A stretch of DNA of 51,664 nt from Granulicella sp. (GCA_003138795.1 PLHC01000066.1:87453-139116), one strand, 5' to 3'. Positions 25,630 through 35,907 are shown, counted from the stretch's first letter. Translations and numbers: made by a program. Notes: generated by a model not told the origin, from the letters alone.

Positions 25630-26997
25630 CTATGGAACCTTGAGGGAAACCAGCGGGTTGGCTTCCTGCGCCGGCGGCAGCCAGGTCTCAGGCGTGGGTT
25701 CATGACCGTGCGCCAGAAAGAGATTTCCGACGCTGAAGATCAGATCGCGGGTGCCGCGATATCCCACCGTCACCTGATGGTTCGCGCCGAGGCGATCGAA
25801 TACTGGAATCCCGATGCGGAAGAATGGAATTCCGAGCCGCTCGGCAGCCTGGCGTCCGTGCGAGTGGGTCACGATGAGGTCCGCCCCCGCCGCCCGCAGT
25901 TCAAGGTCTTCCAGATCGCCGATAAGGACTTCTTCCGTGGGCAGGTGCTCGAGAACCGGCGAGGTGGTGGTGGTCACCGCCGCCTGGATCTCACAACCCA
26001 TCTCGTGCAGCCAGTGCGTGAGGGTCGCCAGCAGGTCGGGCTCGGCGGCAACGACGGCCTTCTTTCCGCCAAAATAGAAGTGCCCGTCGAGCATTGCATC
26101 CACTAACTGGCTGCGCAGACGGCGATACTTCCGCGGCACGGGAACACCGCTGATCTGCGACAGAAAACTCATCAGCTCATCGTTTGCGGCCAGGCCCGTG
26201 AGCCGGTCAAAGAGCTTGTAGGGAACGCCGGTGCGATGCTCCAGCGTGATGGCCGCTCCGCGCATCTGCTCGCCGATGGCCACGGTCCAGCAGGCCGAGC
26301 CCATTCTGCGGATATGCTCCAGGCTGATTCCGCCGAGGGTGGTGGGCGTGAACTCTGCCGGAATGTGGCCGTCGAGCGAGCCGGAGAGGTCGGGCAGGAA
26401 GAACGGATCCAGGCTGAAGGCCTCGAAGAGATCGCGCAGCTCGTCGAGATCGCCCGGCGTGAGATGGCAACCAGGAAGAACATTGACGCGGCGTGAAAAT
26501 CTTGTCTCGATCAACGGGACCTCGACCAGCTCTTCCACCATCCGGGTGACGGCAGCGGACCAGCCATCCTGAAATGCTCCGCGAAAATCCGGCGTGGATA
26601 CATCAACCAGAGCGATGTGGCCGAGCTCGGGGTGGCTGGCGCGGACCAGCTTGAGAAATCCTTTCAGGTCATCGCCCTTGACCTCGGAGACACCGGTTGT
26701 GCAGATGCCGATCACCGCTGGGTTGGAGCGATTGGCGATGTTGACGATGGCCTGTTCCACGTTGTCGAAGCCGCCCAGAACGGTGGCAACCTCGCTCATG
26801 GCCGTGGTCTGCATGGGAATGGCCTCGCGGAAGTGGCGCACGAACAAGACCAGCCCGAAGGACGTGCAGCCCTGCGCGCCGTGCAGCAGCGGCATCGAAC
26901 CCTCGATCCCCATGAAGGCTAGTGCCGCACCGATGGGCTGGCTCATCTTGAGCGGATTCACCGTGCAGCGCTTTTGACTGACAATCACCTTGGCCAT
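25630..26997 (-). CDS. nifN: FeMo-co scaffold beta subunit NifN
   Basis: The product (455 aa) is the beta-like half of the NifEN scaffold on which the FeMo-co precursor matures. It is similar to NifK, with KRCTVNPLKMSQPIGAALAF, the LLHGAQGCTSFGLVLFVRHF P-cluster-region motif and GICTTGVSEVKGDDL. The ATG at 26997 has an AGGGACAG ribosome site; an upstream extension to 27108 overlaps nifE and is rejected. It starts 10 bp after the nifE stop. Confidence 0.94.
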   Translation of the reverse strand: MAKVIVSQKRCTVNPLKMSQPIGAALAFMGIEGSMPLLHGAQGCTSFGLVLFVRHFREAIPMQTTAMSEVATVLGGFDNVEQAIVNIANRSNPAVIGICTTGVSEVKGDDLKGFLKLVRASHPELGHIALVDVSTPDFRGAFQDGWSAAVTRMVEELVEVPLIETRFSRRVNVLPGCHLTPGDLDELRDLFEAFSLDPFFLPDLSGSLDGHIPAEFTPTTLGGISLEHIRRMGSACWTVAIGEQMRGAAITLEHRTGVPYKLFDRLTGLAANDELMSFLSQISGVPVPRKYRRLRSQLVDAMLDGHFYFGGKKAVVAAEPDLLATLTHWLHEMGCEIQAAVTTTTSPVLEHLPTEEVLIGDLEDLELRAAGADLIVTHSHGRQAAERLGIPFFRIGIPVFDRLGANHQVTVGYRGTRDLIFSVGNLFLAHGHEPTPETWLPPAQEANPLVSLKVP

Positions 26998-27007
26998 TTG
27001 GCTGTCC

Positions 27008-28426
27008 CTATGCAATATGGATGGCAAGCTCATCATCCATGGCGGCGTGCTCCCACGGAGCGGGTTTACGAATCTGTTCCCAGATGGGATTGCAGAGCGC
27101 CTTCTCAATCTCGCGTACCAGCGTCACCATGCCCTCGTATCCGGCGTAGGCCTGATGCCGTTCCTGGTTGATGTCGAGCCACGGCATCCTGGCTTTGAGC
27201 GCAACGAACTGGCTGCGGCCGCCGGAGAGCATGATATCGGTCTGGGCCTCTTTCAGCATCCTGTACATCTCGCGCGGCTTCAGATCGTCGAACATGTGCG
27301 GATCTTCCTTCATCAGCTCCTTGATCCGCTCCTTGTCTCCCGGAGTGGACTTTTTCACGCTGGTCCCGGTGATGACCAGACCCGCCTCCTGCAGGGCCGC
27401 CACCACGGACCAGGACTTGACGCCGCCGGTGAAGAGCAGAACGCTTTTGCCCAGAAGCGCTGGCCGGTAGGGAGCAATGCGTTGCCAGGCTCGGCTCTCT
27501 TCGCGCGCGATGACAACCTCGGTGCGGGCTAGAAGCTCCGCCGGCGCTCCGCGGTCAACCAGTAGTTGGGCAATATTGCGGAGGGCATCGCTCATGTCGC
27601 CGATGCCGTAGAACGATCCCTCGAAGTACGGAATGCCGTAGCGCTCTTCCATCTTGCGCGCCACGTTGATCATCGCCTTGGAGCAGACCATCATCGCGGC
27701 GCGGGCACGGTGCGAGCGCGCCACCTCGTGGTACTTCGCGTCGCCGGAGATGCAGGCGAGGATGCGAATTCCAAGTTCGTCGAGCAGCGGCTTGACCTGC
27801 CACAGCTCGCCCGAGAGGTTGTACTCGCCGATGATGTTGATGTCGTAGGGAGTTGTCTCTTCCGGCTCCTCGGTCCCGATGACATGATCGAGCAGCACCT
27901 CGCCGGCGAGCTTGTTGCCGAGGTTCTTGGAGCCAACAAACCCGGGGACATTCACCGGAATGACCGGCTTGCCAAGCTTGGCTGCGGCGGCCTTGCAGAC
28001 GGCTTCGAGGTCGTCGCCGATCATCGCCGAGACACAGGTCTGGTAGACGAAGACCGCCGCTGGGTTGTACTTCCCGGCGATCTCCTGGATGGCCTTGTAG
28101 AGATGCTTCTCTCCGCCGAAGACAATGTCCTGCTCGGTCATGTCCGTGCTGAAGCTGGTGCGGTAGAGCTGCGAGCCGGAGGACTTCGACCCGCGCCCGT
28201 CCCAGGAGTTTCCTTCGCAGGCGATGGGCCCGTGGATGAGATGCGCCACATCGGTGATGGGCTGGAGCGCGATCTTGGCGCCGTCGAAGGCGCAGCCGCC
28301 CGCTGCCGCACCGGGAGCGAGCAACTGGTTGCAGCCCTTCTTGCGCTCGCGGGTGGGCTTCGCCTGGTTCGTGGCGCAGCCAGGCTCGTCAAAGACCTGC
28401 TGCACCTTCGCGTGGAGATCACTCAT
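27008..28426 (-). CDS. nifE: FeMo-co scaffold alpha subunit NifE
   Basis: The product (472 aa) is the alpha-like half of NifEN. Features include GGCAFDGAKIALQPI near residue 45, HLIHGPIACEGNSWDGRGS, CVSAMIGDDLEAVC and FTGGVKSWSVVAALQE. It resembles NifD, as expected. The ATG at 28426 has a GGAGGGG ribosome site, and it follows nifK by 33 bp. Together with NifN, NifB, NifX, NifQ and NifV it makes the cofactor pathway encoded here essentially complete for molybdenum. Confidence 0.94.
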   Translation of the reverse strand: MSDLHAKVQQVFDEPGCATNQAKPTRERKKGCNQLLAPGAAAGGCAFDGAKIALQPITDVAHLIHGPIACEGNSWDGRGSKSSGSQLYRTSFSTDMTEQDIVFGGEKHLYKAIQEIAGKYNPAAVFVYQTCVSAMIGDDLEAVCKAAAAKLGKPVIPVNVPGFVGSKNLGNKLAGEVLLDHVIGTEEPEETTPYDINIIGEYNLSGELWQVKPLLDELGIRILACISGDAKYHEVARSHRARAAMMVCSKAMINVARKMEERYGIPYFEGSFYGIGDMSDALRNIAQLLVDRGAPAELLARTEVVIAREESRAWQRIAPYRPALLGKSVLLFTGGVKSWSVVAALQEAGLVITGTSVKKSTPGDKERIKELMKEDPHMFDDLKPREMYRMLKEAQTDIMLSGGRSQFVALKARMPWLDINQERHQAYAGYEGMVTLVREIEKALCNPIWEQIRKPAPWEHAAMDDELAIHIA

Positions 28427-28459
28427 CGGCCCCTCCGTCTCACTCCGGGGTAACGTGCT

Positions 28460-30019
28460 TTAGCGGATGATGTCGAAGCTGTAGTCGTTCTTCGACACGT
28501 CGTTGGTGGTCGCATCCATGTGATCGAAGATCTTGTCCAGAATCGTCACCAGGACGTTGAGCCCGCCCTGATAGCCCCAGACCGGATAACGATGGTGGTG
28601 GTGACGATCAAAGATCGGAAAGCCAATGCGGATCAACGGCGTTTTTGTGTCGCGCTCCAAAAACTTCCCATAGGTGTTTCCAATCAGGAAGTCGACCGGC
28701 TCAGTGAAGAGCAGTGAGCGCATGTGCCATAGATCTTTCCCGGCGTACACATGGCAGTTCTTGCCGAAAGGCGAGCTCGCCAGTAGAGCCTCCACCTTTT
28801 GCGTCCACTCCTTGCCACCGTTGGTGGAGAGGATGTGCGTTGGCTCCGCGCCGAGCTCCAGCAGGAAGCCCGCCAGGCCGAGCGTCAGGTCCGGGTCTCC
28901 GTAGAGAGCGAACTTCTTGCCGTGGATGTGGGCGTTGGAATCGGCAATTGCATCAACAAGTCGTCCACGTTCTTTTGCGATGGAAGCAGGAATCGCTTTG
29001 CCGGTTAGGCGCGAGACCTCCATCAGAAAGCGGTCCGTGCCCTCCACCCCGATCGGATGATTGAAGGCGATGACCTCCTGCCCGCGGGCCTCGATCAGGT
29101 CCAGCGTCTTCTCGGTGCAGAACTCCTGCATGGAGATGGTTGCCTGCGCGTGCACCGCATTTGCTGCGTCTTCCAGCCTGGTGCCGCCGTCGTACATCCG
29201 GAATTCGCCATCGCTGGGCGTGTCCCAGACGTCGCTGTTGTCGCCCAGGATGGTGTACTCGACGCCCATGAGGTCAAAGAGCCGCTTGATCTCGCGCATG
29301 TTGCCGACCGTATAGCCGTCAAAGCCGCCGATAAAGTTCAGCTTGCCGTTGGGCTCGCGCTCCAGTCTGGGCGCCGTTCCGGCCTTGCCATTCCAGAAGT
29401 GCTCGATGATTCCCTTAAGCGCGTTGTCGTAGCCGGTCACATGGCTGCCGACGAAGGCCGGAGTGTGGGCAAAGGGAACATCAAAGTCCTGGGGGACCGA
29501 TCCCTTCTCCTTGGCGTTCTTGATGTACGCATTGAGATCGTCGCCGATGACCTCGGCCATGCAGGTCGTCGACACGGCAATCATCTTCGGCTTATAGAGA
29601 CTGAATGCGTTGGCCATTCCGTCAATGAGGTTGTTGAGGCCGCCGAAGACCGCTGCGTCCTCGGTCATCGAAGAAGATACGGCCGAGGTGGGCTCCTTGA
29701 AATGACGCGAGAAGTGGCTGCGGTAATAGGCAACGCATCCCTGCGATCCGTGAACGAATGGGAGTGTCCCCTCAAATCCCAATGCTGCAAAGACGGCACC
29801 GAGTGGCTGGCAGGCTTTGGCAGGATTGATGGTCAGAGCCTCGCGTGCGAAGTTCTTTTCGCGGTACTCCTGGCTCTTGGTCCACTCTGTCACCCGTGTC
29901 AACTCCTCGGGCAGAACAGGGTTTTCGAACATGCATTTCTTGTTCTCGAGCATCTCCGTGTACTCCGGCCCACGGAACAATTCGAAATGATCGATTACCT
30001 TCTCCGCATTTTGACTCAT
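28460..30019 (-). CDS. nifK: Nitrogenase MoFe protein beta chain NifK
   Basis: The product (519 aa) is the beta subunit of dinitrogenase. It carries the P-cluster ligands in [20 protein letters not shown] and [20 protein letters not shown] and the [17 protein letters not shown] motif. The N-terminal extension before residue 50 ([11 protein letters not shown]-like start) is of the long, A. vinelandii-like type. I prefer the ATG at 30019, which lies 9 nt after GAGGAGG, over the ATG at 30028, which abuts that ribosome site. It is 36 bp downstream of nifD. Confidence 0.96.
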   Translation of the reverse strand: MSQNAEKVIDHFELFRGPEYTEMLENKKCMFENPVLPEELTRVTEWTKSQEYREKNFAREALTINPAKACQPLGAVFAALGFEGTLPFVHGSQGCVAYYRSHFSRHFKEPTSAVSSSMTEDAAVFGGLNNLIDGMANAFSLYKPKMIAVSTTCMAEVIGDDLNAYIKNAKEKGSVPQDFDVPFAHTPAFVGSHVTGYDNALKGIIEHFWNGKAGTAPRLEREPNGKLNFIGGFDGYTVGNMREIKRLFDLMGVEYTILGDNSDVWDTPSDGEFRMYDGGTRLEDAANAVHAQATISMQEFCTEKTLDLIEARGQEVIAFNHPIGVEGTDRFLMEVSRLTGKAIPASIAKERGRLVDAIADSNAHIHGKKFALYGDPDLTLGLAGFLLELGAEPTHILSTNGGKEWTQKVEALLASSPFGKNCHVYAGKDLWHMRSLLFTEPVDFLIGNTYGKFLERDTKTPLIRIGFPIFDRHHHHRYPVWGYQGGLNVLVTILDKIFDHMDATTNDVSKNDYSFDIIR

Positions 30020-30055
30020 GTCGCTCATCCTCCTCGAAGATATTTGGTTGGCTGA

Positions 30056-31507
30056 CTACCAGGGTGTCTTGGTCATCCGCCAAACCGGTGCATTAATTGC
30101 CATATCCATGTCACGGGCGAAGATGGCGAATCCATCGTAGCCGTGGTATGGGCCCGAGTAATCCCAGGAGTGCATCTGCCGAAAAGGAACACCCATCTTC
30201 TGGAAGATGTACTTCTCCTTGATCCCGGAGCCGACCAGGTCCGGCTGAATCTTCTCGACAAACTTCTCGAACTCAAAGCTGGTCACATCGTCGTAGATCA
30301 GCGTGCCGTCCTTGATGGAATGGGTGGTGCGCTGGTAGTCGTCGTTGTGCCCGAACTCATAGCCGGTGCCGACCACCTCCATGCCCAAGTCCTCGTAGGC
30401 CCCGATGACGTGGCGTGGGCGAAGGCCGCCGACGAACAGCATCACTTTCTTCCCTGCGAGGCGCGGACGATACTTCGCGATCGTCGCGTCGGTAAGTGCC
30501 TGATACTTGGCGATCACACGCTCTGCGCCCTCCTTGATCGTGTCGTCGAAGTGACCGGCGATCTCGCGCAGCGATTCGGCAGTCTTGGTTGGTCCGAAGA
30601 AGTTGTACTCCACCCATGGAATCCCGAACTTCTCCTCCATGTGACGCGAGATGTAACTCATCGAGCGGTAGCAGTGCAGGATGTTTAGCTTGGCCTTGGG
30701 CGTGGCTTCGAGCTCGGCGATGGTTCCGTCGCCCGACCATTGCGCGATGACGCGCAGGCCCATCTCCTCGAGCAGAATGCGGGAGGACCAGGCATCGCCG
30801 CCGATGTTGTAGTCGCCGATGATGGCCACATCGTAGGGCGTGCTCTCAAAACGTGCAGGCTTGTCTCCCAGCTTGTCGAGGACCCAGTCGCGAATGGAGT
30901 CGTTGGCGATATGATGGCCGAGTGACTGCGAAACTCCTCGAAAGCCTTCGCAGCGGACCGGCACAATCGTCTTGCCGTACTCCTTGCCCTTGGCCTTCGA
31001 GACCGCCTCGATATCGTCTCCGATGAGTCCGATCGGGCATTCGGACTGGATCGAGATTCCCTTGTTCAACGGAAAGAGCTCCTCGATCTCATCAATGATC
31101 TTGCTCAGTTTTTTGTCGCCACCGAAGACAATGTCCTTCTCCTGGAAATCCGAGGTGAACTGCATCGTCACAAAGGAGTCCACACCGGTGGTCCCGATGT
31201 AATAGTTGCGGCGGGCGGCCCAGGAGTACTGCCCGCAGCCAACCGGACCATGGCTGATGTGAACCATGTCCTTGATCGGACCCCAGACGACGCCCTTTGA
31301 CCCGGCATAGGCGCAGCCGCGAATCGTCATCACGCCGGGAATGGACTTGATGTTGGACTTGACTCCGCACTCGCCTTTGGCCTCGTCAAAGGAGGCAAGG
31401 TGCTTGGCGCGTCTCTTCGCGAACTTCTCGGGATAGGCCTCAAGGACTTCCCCAATAAGCTGTTCATTTCGCTCTCTGATCTCTTCAACGGTCACGTTTT
31501 CGCTCAC
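30056..31507 (-). CDS. nifD: Nitrogenase MoFe protein alpha chain NifD
   Basis: The product (483 aa) is the alpha subunit of molybdenum dinitrogenase. FeMo-co ligands are visible as the Cys in [12 protein letters not shown] and the His in [16 protein letters not shown]-cluster and pocket motifs are [28 protein letters not shown] and [13 protein letters not shown]. There is no delta-subunit gene (anfG/vnfG), and the sequence is of the Mo type. The start codon is GTG at 31507, with GAGG 8 nt upstream. The hairpin in the nifH-nifD gap may tune its expression relative to nifH. Confidence 0.97.
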   Translation of the reverse strand: MSENVTVEEIRERNEQLIGEVLEAYPEKFAKRRAKHLASFDEAKGECGVKSNIKSIPGVMTIRGCAYAGSKGVVWGPIKDMVHISHGPVGCGQYSWAARRNYYIGTTGVDSFVTMQFTSDFQEKDIVFGGDKKLSKIIDEIEELFPLNKGISIQSECPIGLIGDDIEAVSKAKGKEYGKTIVPVRCEGFRGVSQSLGHHIANDSIRDWVLDKLGDKPARFESTPYDVAIIGDYNIGGDAWSSRILLEEMGLRVIAQWSGDGTIAELEATPKAKLNILHCYRSMSYISRHMEEKFGIPWVEYNFFGPTKTAESLREIAGHFDDTIKEGAERVIAKYQALTDATIAKYRPRLAGKKVMLFVGGLRPRHVIGAYEDLGMEVVGTGYEFGHNDDYQRTTHSIKDGTLIYDDVTSFEFEKFVEKIQPDLVGSGIKEKYIFQKMGVPFRQMHSWDYSGPYHGYDGFAIFARDMDMAINAPVWRMTKTPW

Positions 31508-31539
31508 GCCACACCTCGCTCACAATGGATTAGACAAAT

Positions 31540-31572
31540 CTGGCGCCGGTCCCATGTACAGCCCGACGCCAG
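31540..31572 (-). other. Stem-loop in the nifH-nifD intergenic region
   Basis: CTGGCG (31540-31545) pairs with CGCCAG (31567-31572), and inner bases extend the stem imperfectly around a roughly 12-nt loop. It lies directly downstream of the nifH stop. In other diazotrophs a stem-loop at this place stabilises nifH mRNA so that NifH is made in excess over NifDK; a similar role here is inference. Confidence 0.4.
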
Positions 31573-31588
31573 TTGAAAAGTATGCTTC

Positions 31589-32647
<1,059 letters not shown>

Positions 32648-32655
32648 TTACATGA

Positions 32656-32672
32656 AGCAATCACCGTGCCAA
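32656..32672 (-). promoter_or_regulatory. Sigma54 (-24/-12) promoter of the nifH operon
   Basis: On the minus strand the sequence reads TTGGCACGGTGATTGCT, a perfect match to the RpoN consensus TGGCAC-N5-TTGC. It lies about 185 bp upstream of the nifH start, leaving a 5' leader of roughly 170 nt. A NifA-type upstream site sits 65 bp further upstream. Confidence 0.92.
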
Positions 32673-32735
32673 ACTCGAAAAGCAGGAAACCCCTTTAGAT
32701 ATGGTGGATTTCAGCGTGTTGCTTGTCTGCTTCCC

Positions 32736-32751
32736 TGTGTCGAACCCTACA
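32736..32751. promoter_or_regulatory. NifA upstream activator site of nifH
   Basis: TGTGTCGAACCCTACA fits the NifA binding pattern TGT-N10-ACA. Its position, centred about 80 bp upstream of the -24/-12 element, is right for activation by DNA looping. Confidence 0.8.
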
Positions 32752-32770
32752 AAGTTGCGTGCGGTGTAGT

Positions 32771-32798
32771 GAATGCGACGAAGGTTGTCGTCGCATTC
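32771..32798. terminator. Hairpin between the sir2-like gene and the nifH promoter
   Basis: GAATGCGACGA (32771-32781) and TCGTCGCATTC (32788-32798) form a perfect 11-bp stem with a 6-nt loop, starting 2 bp after the stop of the minus-strand sir2-like gene. There is no T-tract on either side, so it may terminate the nifB operon weakly or simply protect its 3' end. Confidence 0.5.
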
Positions 32799-32800
32799 CA

Positions 32801-33646
32801 TCAGTGCACTAGCTGCCTTGTCTGGAAGGCGCTCACAAACTCGCTGAGCGGCATGGCGATGCGCTCGATGTTGAACTGCTCGAGGAAGTGCGCTTCATTG
32901 CGGGTCGGCTCCTCGGGCAGGACGGCCCAGTGCTTCTCCGACGAGCGCTTCATGATCTGGTGCGCAAACATGCGCTCCATCTGCGTCGAGAACCGGCATC
33001 CGAGAAAGACAAAGCTCCTTCCCTTGCGCAGTTGCTGCACCGACTCAGGAATCGGGGTCTGGATATCGATCTCGGTCAGCACCTCGACAAAGTCGGAGTC
33101 CGAGACCAGGAAGTTGCGCGCCGGCCACACGGAGCCAAGCGGCTGATAGAGCAGCGTCGTCCAGCTCTCATGCCCCGACGCCTCGACTCCGGCAAGTTTT
33201 CCGTCGGCTTCGAAGTAGTTGACCCAGTTGCCATAGTGCTCCGCCTGGCTCACACCCTGTGCCATGCCCCAGTCGCTGCGTGAGAGCAGCGCCTTCTGTG
33301 GAAGGTCGTCATACCAGGCATGGACCACCAGCGGCAGGTGCGGCAGGTTCATGAACAGAGTATGCAGGGCCGTAGGTTGCGCCTCCATATTGAAGGCTTC
33401 GGTCATGGCATTGTTCACGGTCTTGCGATGTTTGAAGTTCTCGATGAATTGCGCCGTTGCCGTCAGGTTGGTTCTGATCTTGTGCGGCACACTGGTCTTG
33501 GCCGTAAGGTGCCCTACCAAAGCGCTGTGGGAACCGGGCAGCTGCTGCCCAACCTTGCCCAAGGCAAGCACGCCTGGTCCAAGATAGGGGATGGCATTGC
33601 CCGCGGCCATGCTCTCAGAGATGGAATTGATCGCTGCTGTATTCAT
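32801..33646 (-). CDS. SIR2-like domain protein of the nif cluster
   Basis: The product (281 aa) resembles the SIR2-like proteins found in nif clusters of several diazotrophs; their role is unknown. Visible are an N-terminal nucleotide-binding-like start (AIPYLGPGVLALG, in place of the GAGIS of true sirtuins), HKIRTNLTATAQFIENFKHR, LPLVVHAWYDDLPQKAL and FVFLGCRFSTQMERMFAHQI near the C terminus. The zinc-finger cysteines of deacetylase sirtuins are not seen. The ATG at 33646 has GGAGA 8 nt upstream and lies 2 bp after the nifT stop, so it is the last gene of the nifB operon. Confidence 0.7.
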   Translation of the reverse strand: MNTAAINSISESMAAGNAIPYLGPGVLALGKVGQQLPGSHSALVGHLTAKTSVPHKIRTNLTATAQFIENFKHRKTVNNAMTEAFNMEAQPTALHTLFMNLPHLPLVVHAWYDDLPQKALLSRSDWGMAQGVSQAEHYGNWVNYFEADGKLAGVEASGHESWTTLLYQPLGSVWPARNFLVSDSDFVEVLTEIDIQTPIPESVQQLRKGRSFVFLGCRFSTQMERMFAHQIMKRSSEKHWAVLPEEPTRNEAHFLEQFNIERIAMPLSEFVSAFQTRQLVH

Positions 33647-33648
33647 GG

Positions 33649-33867
33649 TTATATCTCCATTTCCCCAAGCCTCCGTGCTTCCACGGTGATGGGCAGTACG
33701 GTTGTTGAATCCATTGCAGGCAGCGCCAGCCGCCAGCCATTTGCCAGTTTCACCAGACCGCCCCAAATCTCCGCCTTCTCCACCTCGACGATCGGTTCCT
33801 CAAGGTCCTTCTTGGCGATATATGCGGATAGAACACCGGCCTGGTTTCTGCGAATCATTACCTTCAT
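33649..33867 (-). CDS. nifT: NifT/FixU family protein
   Basis: The product (72 aa) is a small protein of unknown function commonly encoded in nif operons. The family pattern is clear: MKVMIRRN at the start, then AYIAKKDLEEPIVEVE, WGGLVKLANGWRL and PITVEARRL. The start overlaps the upstream nifZ stop by 4 nt. Confidence 0.92.
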   Translation of the reverse strand: MKVMIRRNQAGVLSAYIAKKDLEEPIVEVEKAEIWGGLVKLANGWRLALPAMDSTTVLPITVEARRLGEMEI

Positions 33868-34124
33868 CCTGCTGCTCCCATTGGTTCCAACGGCACCAAC
33901 TCTGCCTCAAAGCATCCGACCACTTTGTTCAATGCAAACTCGACCATGTAGACGATCGTTCCAGAGTCAACATGCTTGCCCACCTGCACGACCTCGCCCG
34001 TGTCTCCCTTGCGCACCAGCAGCGCGCCGGCTGGCTGCTCCGGATACGAGCCGTCGTTTAACAGGTCCTCGGTTGCCAGCACCTTCTGGCCCCAGTCGAA
34101 GCGTGGATCAATGGCTGCGCTCAT
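33864..34124 (-). CDS. nifZ: NifZ family protein, second copy
   Basis: The product (86 aa) is a NifZ-domain protein; NifZ helps mature the second P-cluster of the MoFe protein. It shows FDWGQKVLATEDLLNDGSYP, LLVRKGDTGEVVQVG and the FALNKVVGCFEAELV C terminus. It overlaps nifT by 4 nt and the first nifZ copy by 4 nt. Confidence 0.85.
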   Translation of the reverse strand: MSAAIDPRFDWGQKVLATEDLLNDGSYPEQPAGALLVRKGDTGEVVQVGKHVDSGTIVYMVEFALNKVVGCFEAELVPLEPMGAAG

Positions 34125-34417
34125 GCTGTCCCTCCGTTAGAAATAATCTCTACCAGCTCCAGTTCCTTGCGCTTCATGCCGACGCGGTATCCCGTTCCAA
34201 GAAACTCGACACCGTAGATGTAGAACTGCTGCAGAAAGGTCCCGATAGAGACCACATAACCAACCTCGCCTTTCTTGACGAGAACTTCGCCGATCTCCTT
34301 GCCCGGAAAGGTGCCATCATTGCGCACCACGTAACGCGAGCGAACCTTCGCTCCGTATTCGAAGAATGGCGGTCCATTCAGCTCCACAATCTCGCTGTCG
34401 CGAACGATAGTTGCCAT
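34121..34417 (-). CDS. nifZ: NifZ family protein, first copy
   Basis: The product (98 aa) is a second, diverged NifZ-domain protein directly upstream of the other. Shared pattern: FEYGAKVRSRYVVRNDGTFP, VLVKKGEVGYVVSIG, FYIYGVEFLGTGYRVGM. Diazotrophs often fuse or double this domain; here there are two separate short genes. Start ATG at 34417, 1 bp after the LRV-protein stop. Confidence 0.85.
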   Translation of the reverse strand: MATIVRDSEIVELNGPPFFEYGAKVRSRYVVRNDGTFPGKEIGEVLVKKGEVGYVVSIGTFLQQFYIYGVEFLGTGYRVGMKRKELELVEIISNGGTA

Positions 34418-34418
34418 C

Positions 34419-35231
34419 TCAGCGCCTCCCTTCCCACTTGGCTGGGTTCATCTCAATCACCAAATGTTCGCCCGCCGTTGCAGTGTGCTGCTGAGCCAGC
34501 CGTTCGAGGACGCGCTCTCGTACCATGGGGTCTTCGTCCTCCTGCATTGCGGCAAGAGCGCTGAGGGGAACCCTTCCGGCGGCCTCGTAACGAACACGGA
34601 AGTCGGAATGGAATCGCAGCGGCAACAACTGGGTTGGGGTGAGCCGTTCGGCAACCGCCAGCGTAACCGTCCCGTCTCGATCGTCGATGAGCTCCGGAAG
34701 CCACTCCACGGCGATTCGCTGCGCCACAACACGACGCACCTCGGGATCCGGGTCGTCCATCATGTGTTTCAGCAACGGAACCCCAATGCGTTGTGCCACC
34801 ACTTGGCGCACGTAGTAGTCGGGATCCGACATCATCGGCACCAGGTCTTCGCCTTCGACATGGGAGGCAACACGGACGCGTACTTCGCGATGTGGATCCT
34901 CGCGGAGCCGCAACAGAAAACGGCGTGGCAACCGAAGTGCTGCGTGCCAGCGAACAGTTTCATCGACATCGTTCAGTAACGAGGTGAGATAGAAGATATC
35001 TGCAAATTTGGCGGCTGCAGCACGTACTTCAAAATAAGGGTGGGTGAGGAACTCGTTGGCCAGGCAAGGATTGGTTTTGAAGAATTGCTCGATTCTCGAT
35101 GGCGAACGGTCCTGCACGCAGATGTGATTCTGCTGACAGCGTTGTTCATCCGCCAGTTCGTGATGAACGCATCCGTCGCAACAGACCTCGTACCCCTGCC
35201 AATCCAGAGCTTGTTCCGCATCATGAGTCAT
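34419..35231 (-). CDS. 4Fe-4S-binding leucine-rich-repeat-variant (LRV) protein
   Basis: The product (270 aa) matches the LRV protein first known from the Azotobacter vinelandii nif region. The N terminus has a cysteine cluster (CCDGCVHHELADEQRC and a further Cys in QNHICVQDRSP) expected to hold a 4Fe-4S centre. From about residue 60 a solenoid of roughly 24-residue repeats follows, with repeated phrases such as DPDYYVRQVVAQRIGV and DPDPEVRRVVAQRIAV. Function is unknown; a redox-linked or chaperone role with nitrogenase proteins is possible. The ATG at 35231 has GGAGG 7 nt upstream; a TTG at 35237 is discarded. Confidence 0.85.
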   Translation of the reverse strand: MTHDAEQALDWQGYEVCCDGCVHHELADEQRCQQNHICVQDRSPSRIEQFFKTNPCLANEFLTHPYFEVRAAAAKFADIFYLTSLLNDVDETVRWHAALRLPRRFLLRLREDPHREVRVRVASHVEGEDLVPMMSDPDYYVRQVVAQRIGVPLLKHMMDDPDPEVRRVVAQRIAVEWLPELIDDRDGTVTLAVAERLTPTQLLPLRFHSDFRVRYEAAGRVPLSALAAMQEDEDPMVRERVLERLAQQHTATAGEHLVIEMNPAKWEGRR

Positions 35232-35255
35232 CGTCAATCCTCCTTTCCGATTTCA

Positions 35256-35624
35256 TTAACGCCGCACCATCGATTCAATCGACACCAGTTGCGAGGTTGG
35301 CGCACATACCGCCGGAACTGCGCCCTGCGTCTTGATGACAAATCCCGTGTGCGAAAGCGTCTCGACAAAATCCACCGTCGCTCCATCCAGTAACCGATGG
35401 CTCTCGATGTCGAGGAAGATTCGCAGGCCCTCGTGCTCCCAGACAAAAGCGTCCGATCGAGGACCTCCGACAAGATCGAACTCCGCAGCAAAACCAGAAC
35501 ATCCGCCGGGCCTTACCTTGAACTCAAACCCAGCCTCCGGTCCCGCGGCAAACCGGTAGAGCCTGCGGATGAAGGACTCTGCCGATGGCGTCAATTGCGT
35601 ATTCACCTGGGTTGCCATGGCCAT
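35256..35624 (-). CDS. HesB/IscA-like protein with reduced cysteine set
   Basis: The product (122 aa) has the A-type carrier fold pattern: LTPSAESFIRRLYRFA, FKVRPGGCSGFAAEFDLV and FLDIESHRLLDGATVDFVETL. The first Cys is present, but the usual C-terminal CGCG pair is replaced by QGAVPAVCAPTS, which keeps a single Cys. So it may bind iron or clusters differently from the IscA encoded at 23.3 kb. The gene directly abuts fdxN. HesB-like genes at this place between nifB/fdxN and nifZ occur in other diazotrophs. Confidence 0.82.
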   Translation of the reverse strand: MAMATQVNTQLTPSAESFIRRLYRFAAGPEAGFEFKVRPGGCSGFAAEFDLVGGPRSDAFVWEHEGLRIFLDIESHRLLDGATVDFVETLSHTGFVIKTQGAVPAVCAPTSQLVSIESMVRR

Positions 35625-35849
35625 TTACACCGCCATCTGGAAACGCGGTACGTCCGGGTTGATGTGGATGGTTCTCGGGATTGGGCAAATCGCGACGCAC
35701 TGTGGTTCCGAGAAGAAGCCAATGCATTCGGTGCACTTCGTTGGGTCGATACTCAAGACAAAGTTCTTCTCAACGATCGCGTGATTGGGACACTGATCGT
35801 GACAGGCTGAGCAGCCCACGCAAGTAGATTCCTTAATCTTGTACGCCAT
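35625..35849 (-). CDS. fdxN: FdxN-type 2[4Fe-4S] ferredoxin
   Basis: The product (74 aa) is a small ferredoxin encoded right after nifB. Its motifs are CVGCSACHDQCP and the longer second motif CTECIGFFSEPQCVAICP, which is the pattern of nif-linked FdxN. These ferredoxins are known to support NifB activity and in some species to donate electrons to nitrogenase. The ATG at 35849 is 58 bp downstream of the nifB stop. Confidence 0.93.
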   Translation of the reverse strand: MAYKIKESTCVGCSACHDQCPNHAIVEKNFVLSIDPTKCTECIGFFSEPQCVAICPIPRTIHINPDVPRFQMAV

Positions 35850-35907
35850 GTCTGTTTCTCCTTCCGGTTGATAAGAATCCTGAATCTGGTGGGGCGCTCG
35901 TTGCCGA

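Noticed and set aside
29057-30055. Plus-strand open frame (332 codons) opposite nifK
   Set aside because: Antisense shadow of nifK, without recognisable domains or a promoter context.
33320-34564. Plus-strand open frame (414 codons) spanning sir2-like, nifT, nifZ and lrv genes
   Set aside because: It runs antisense across four tightly packed genes with clear homology; the translation has no domain-like structure.
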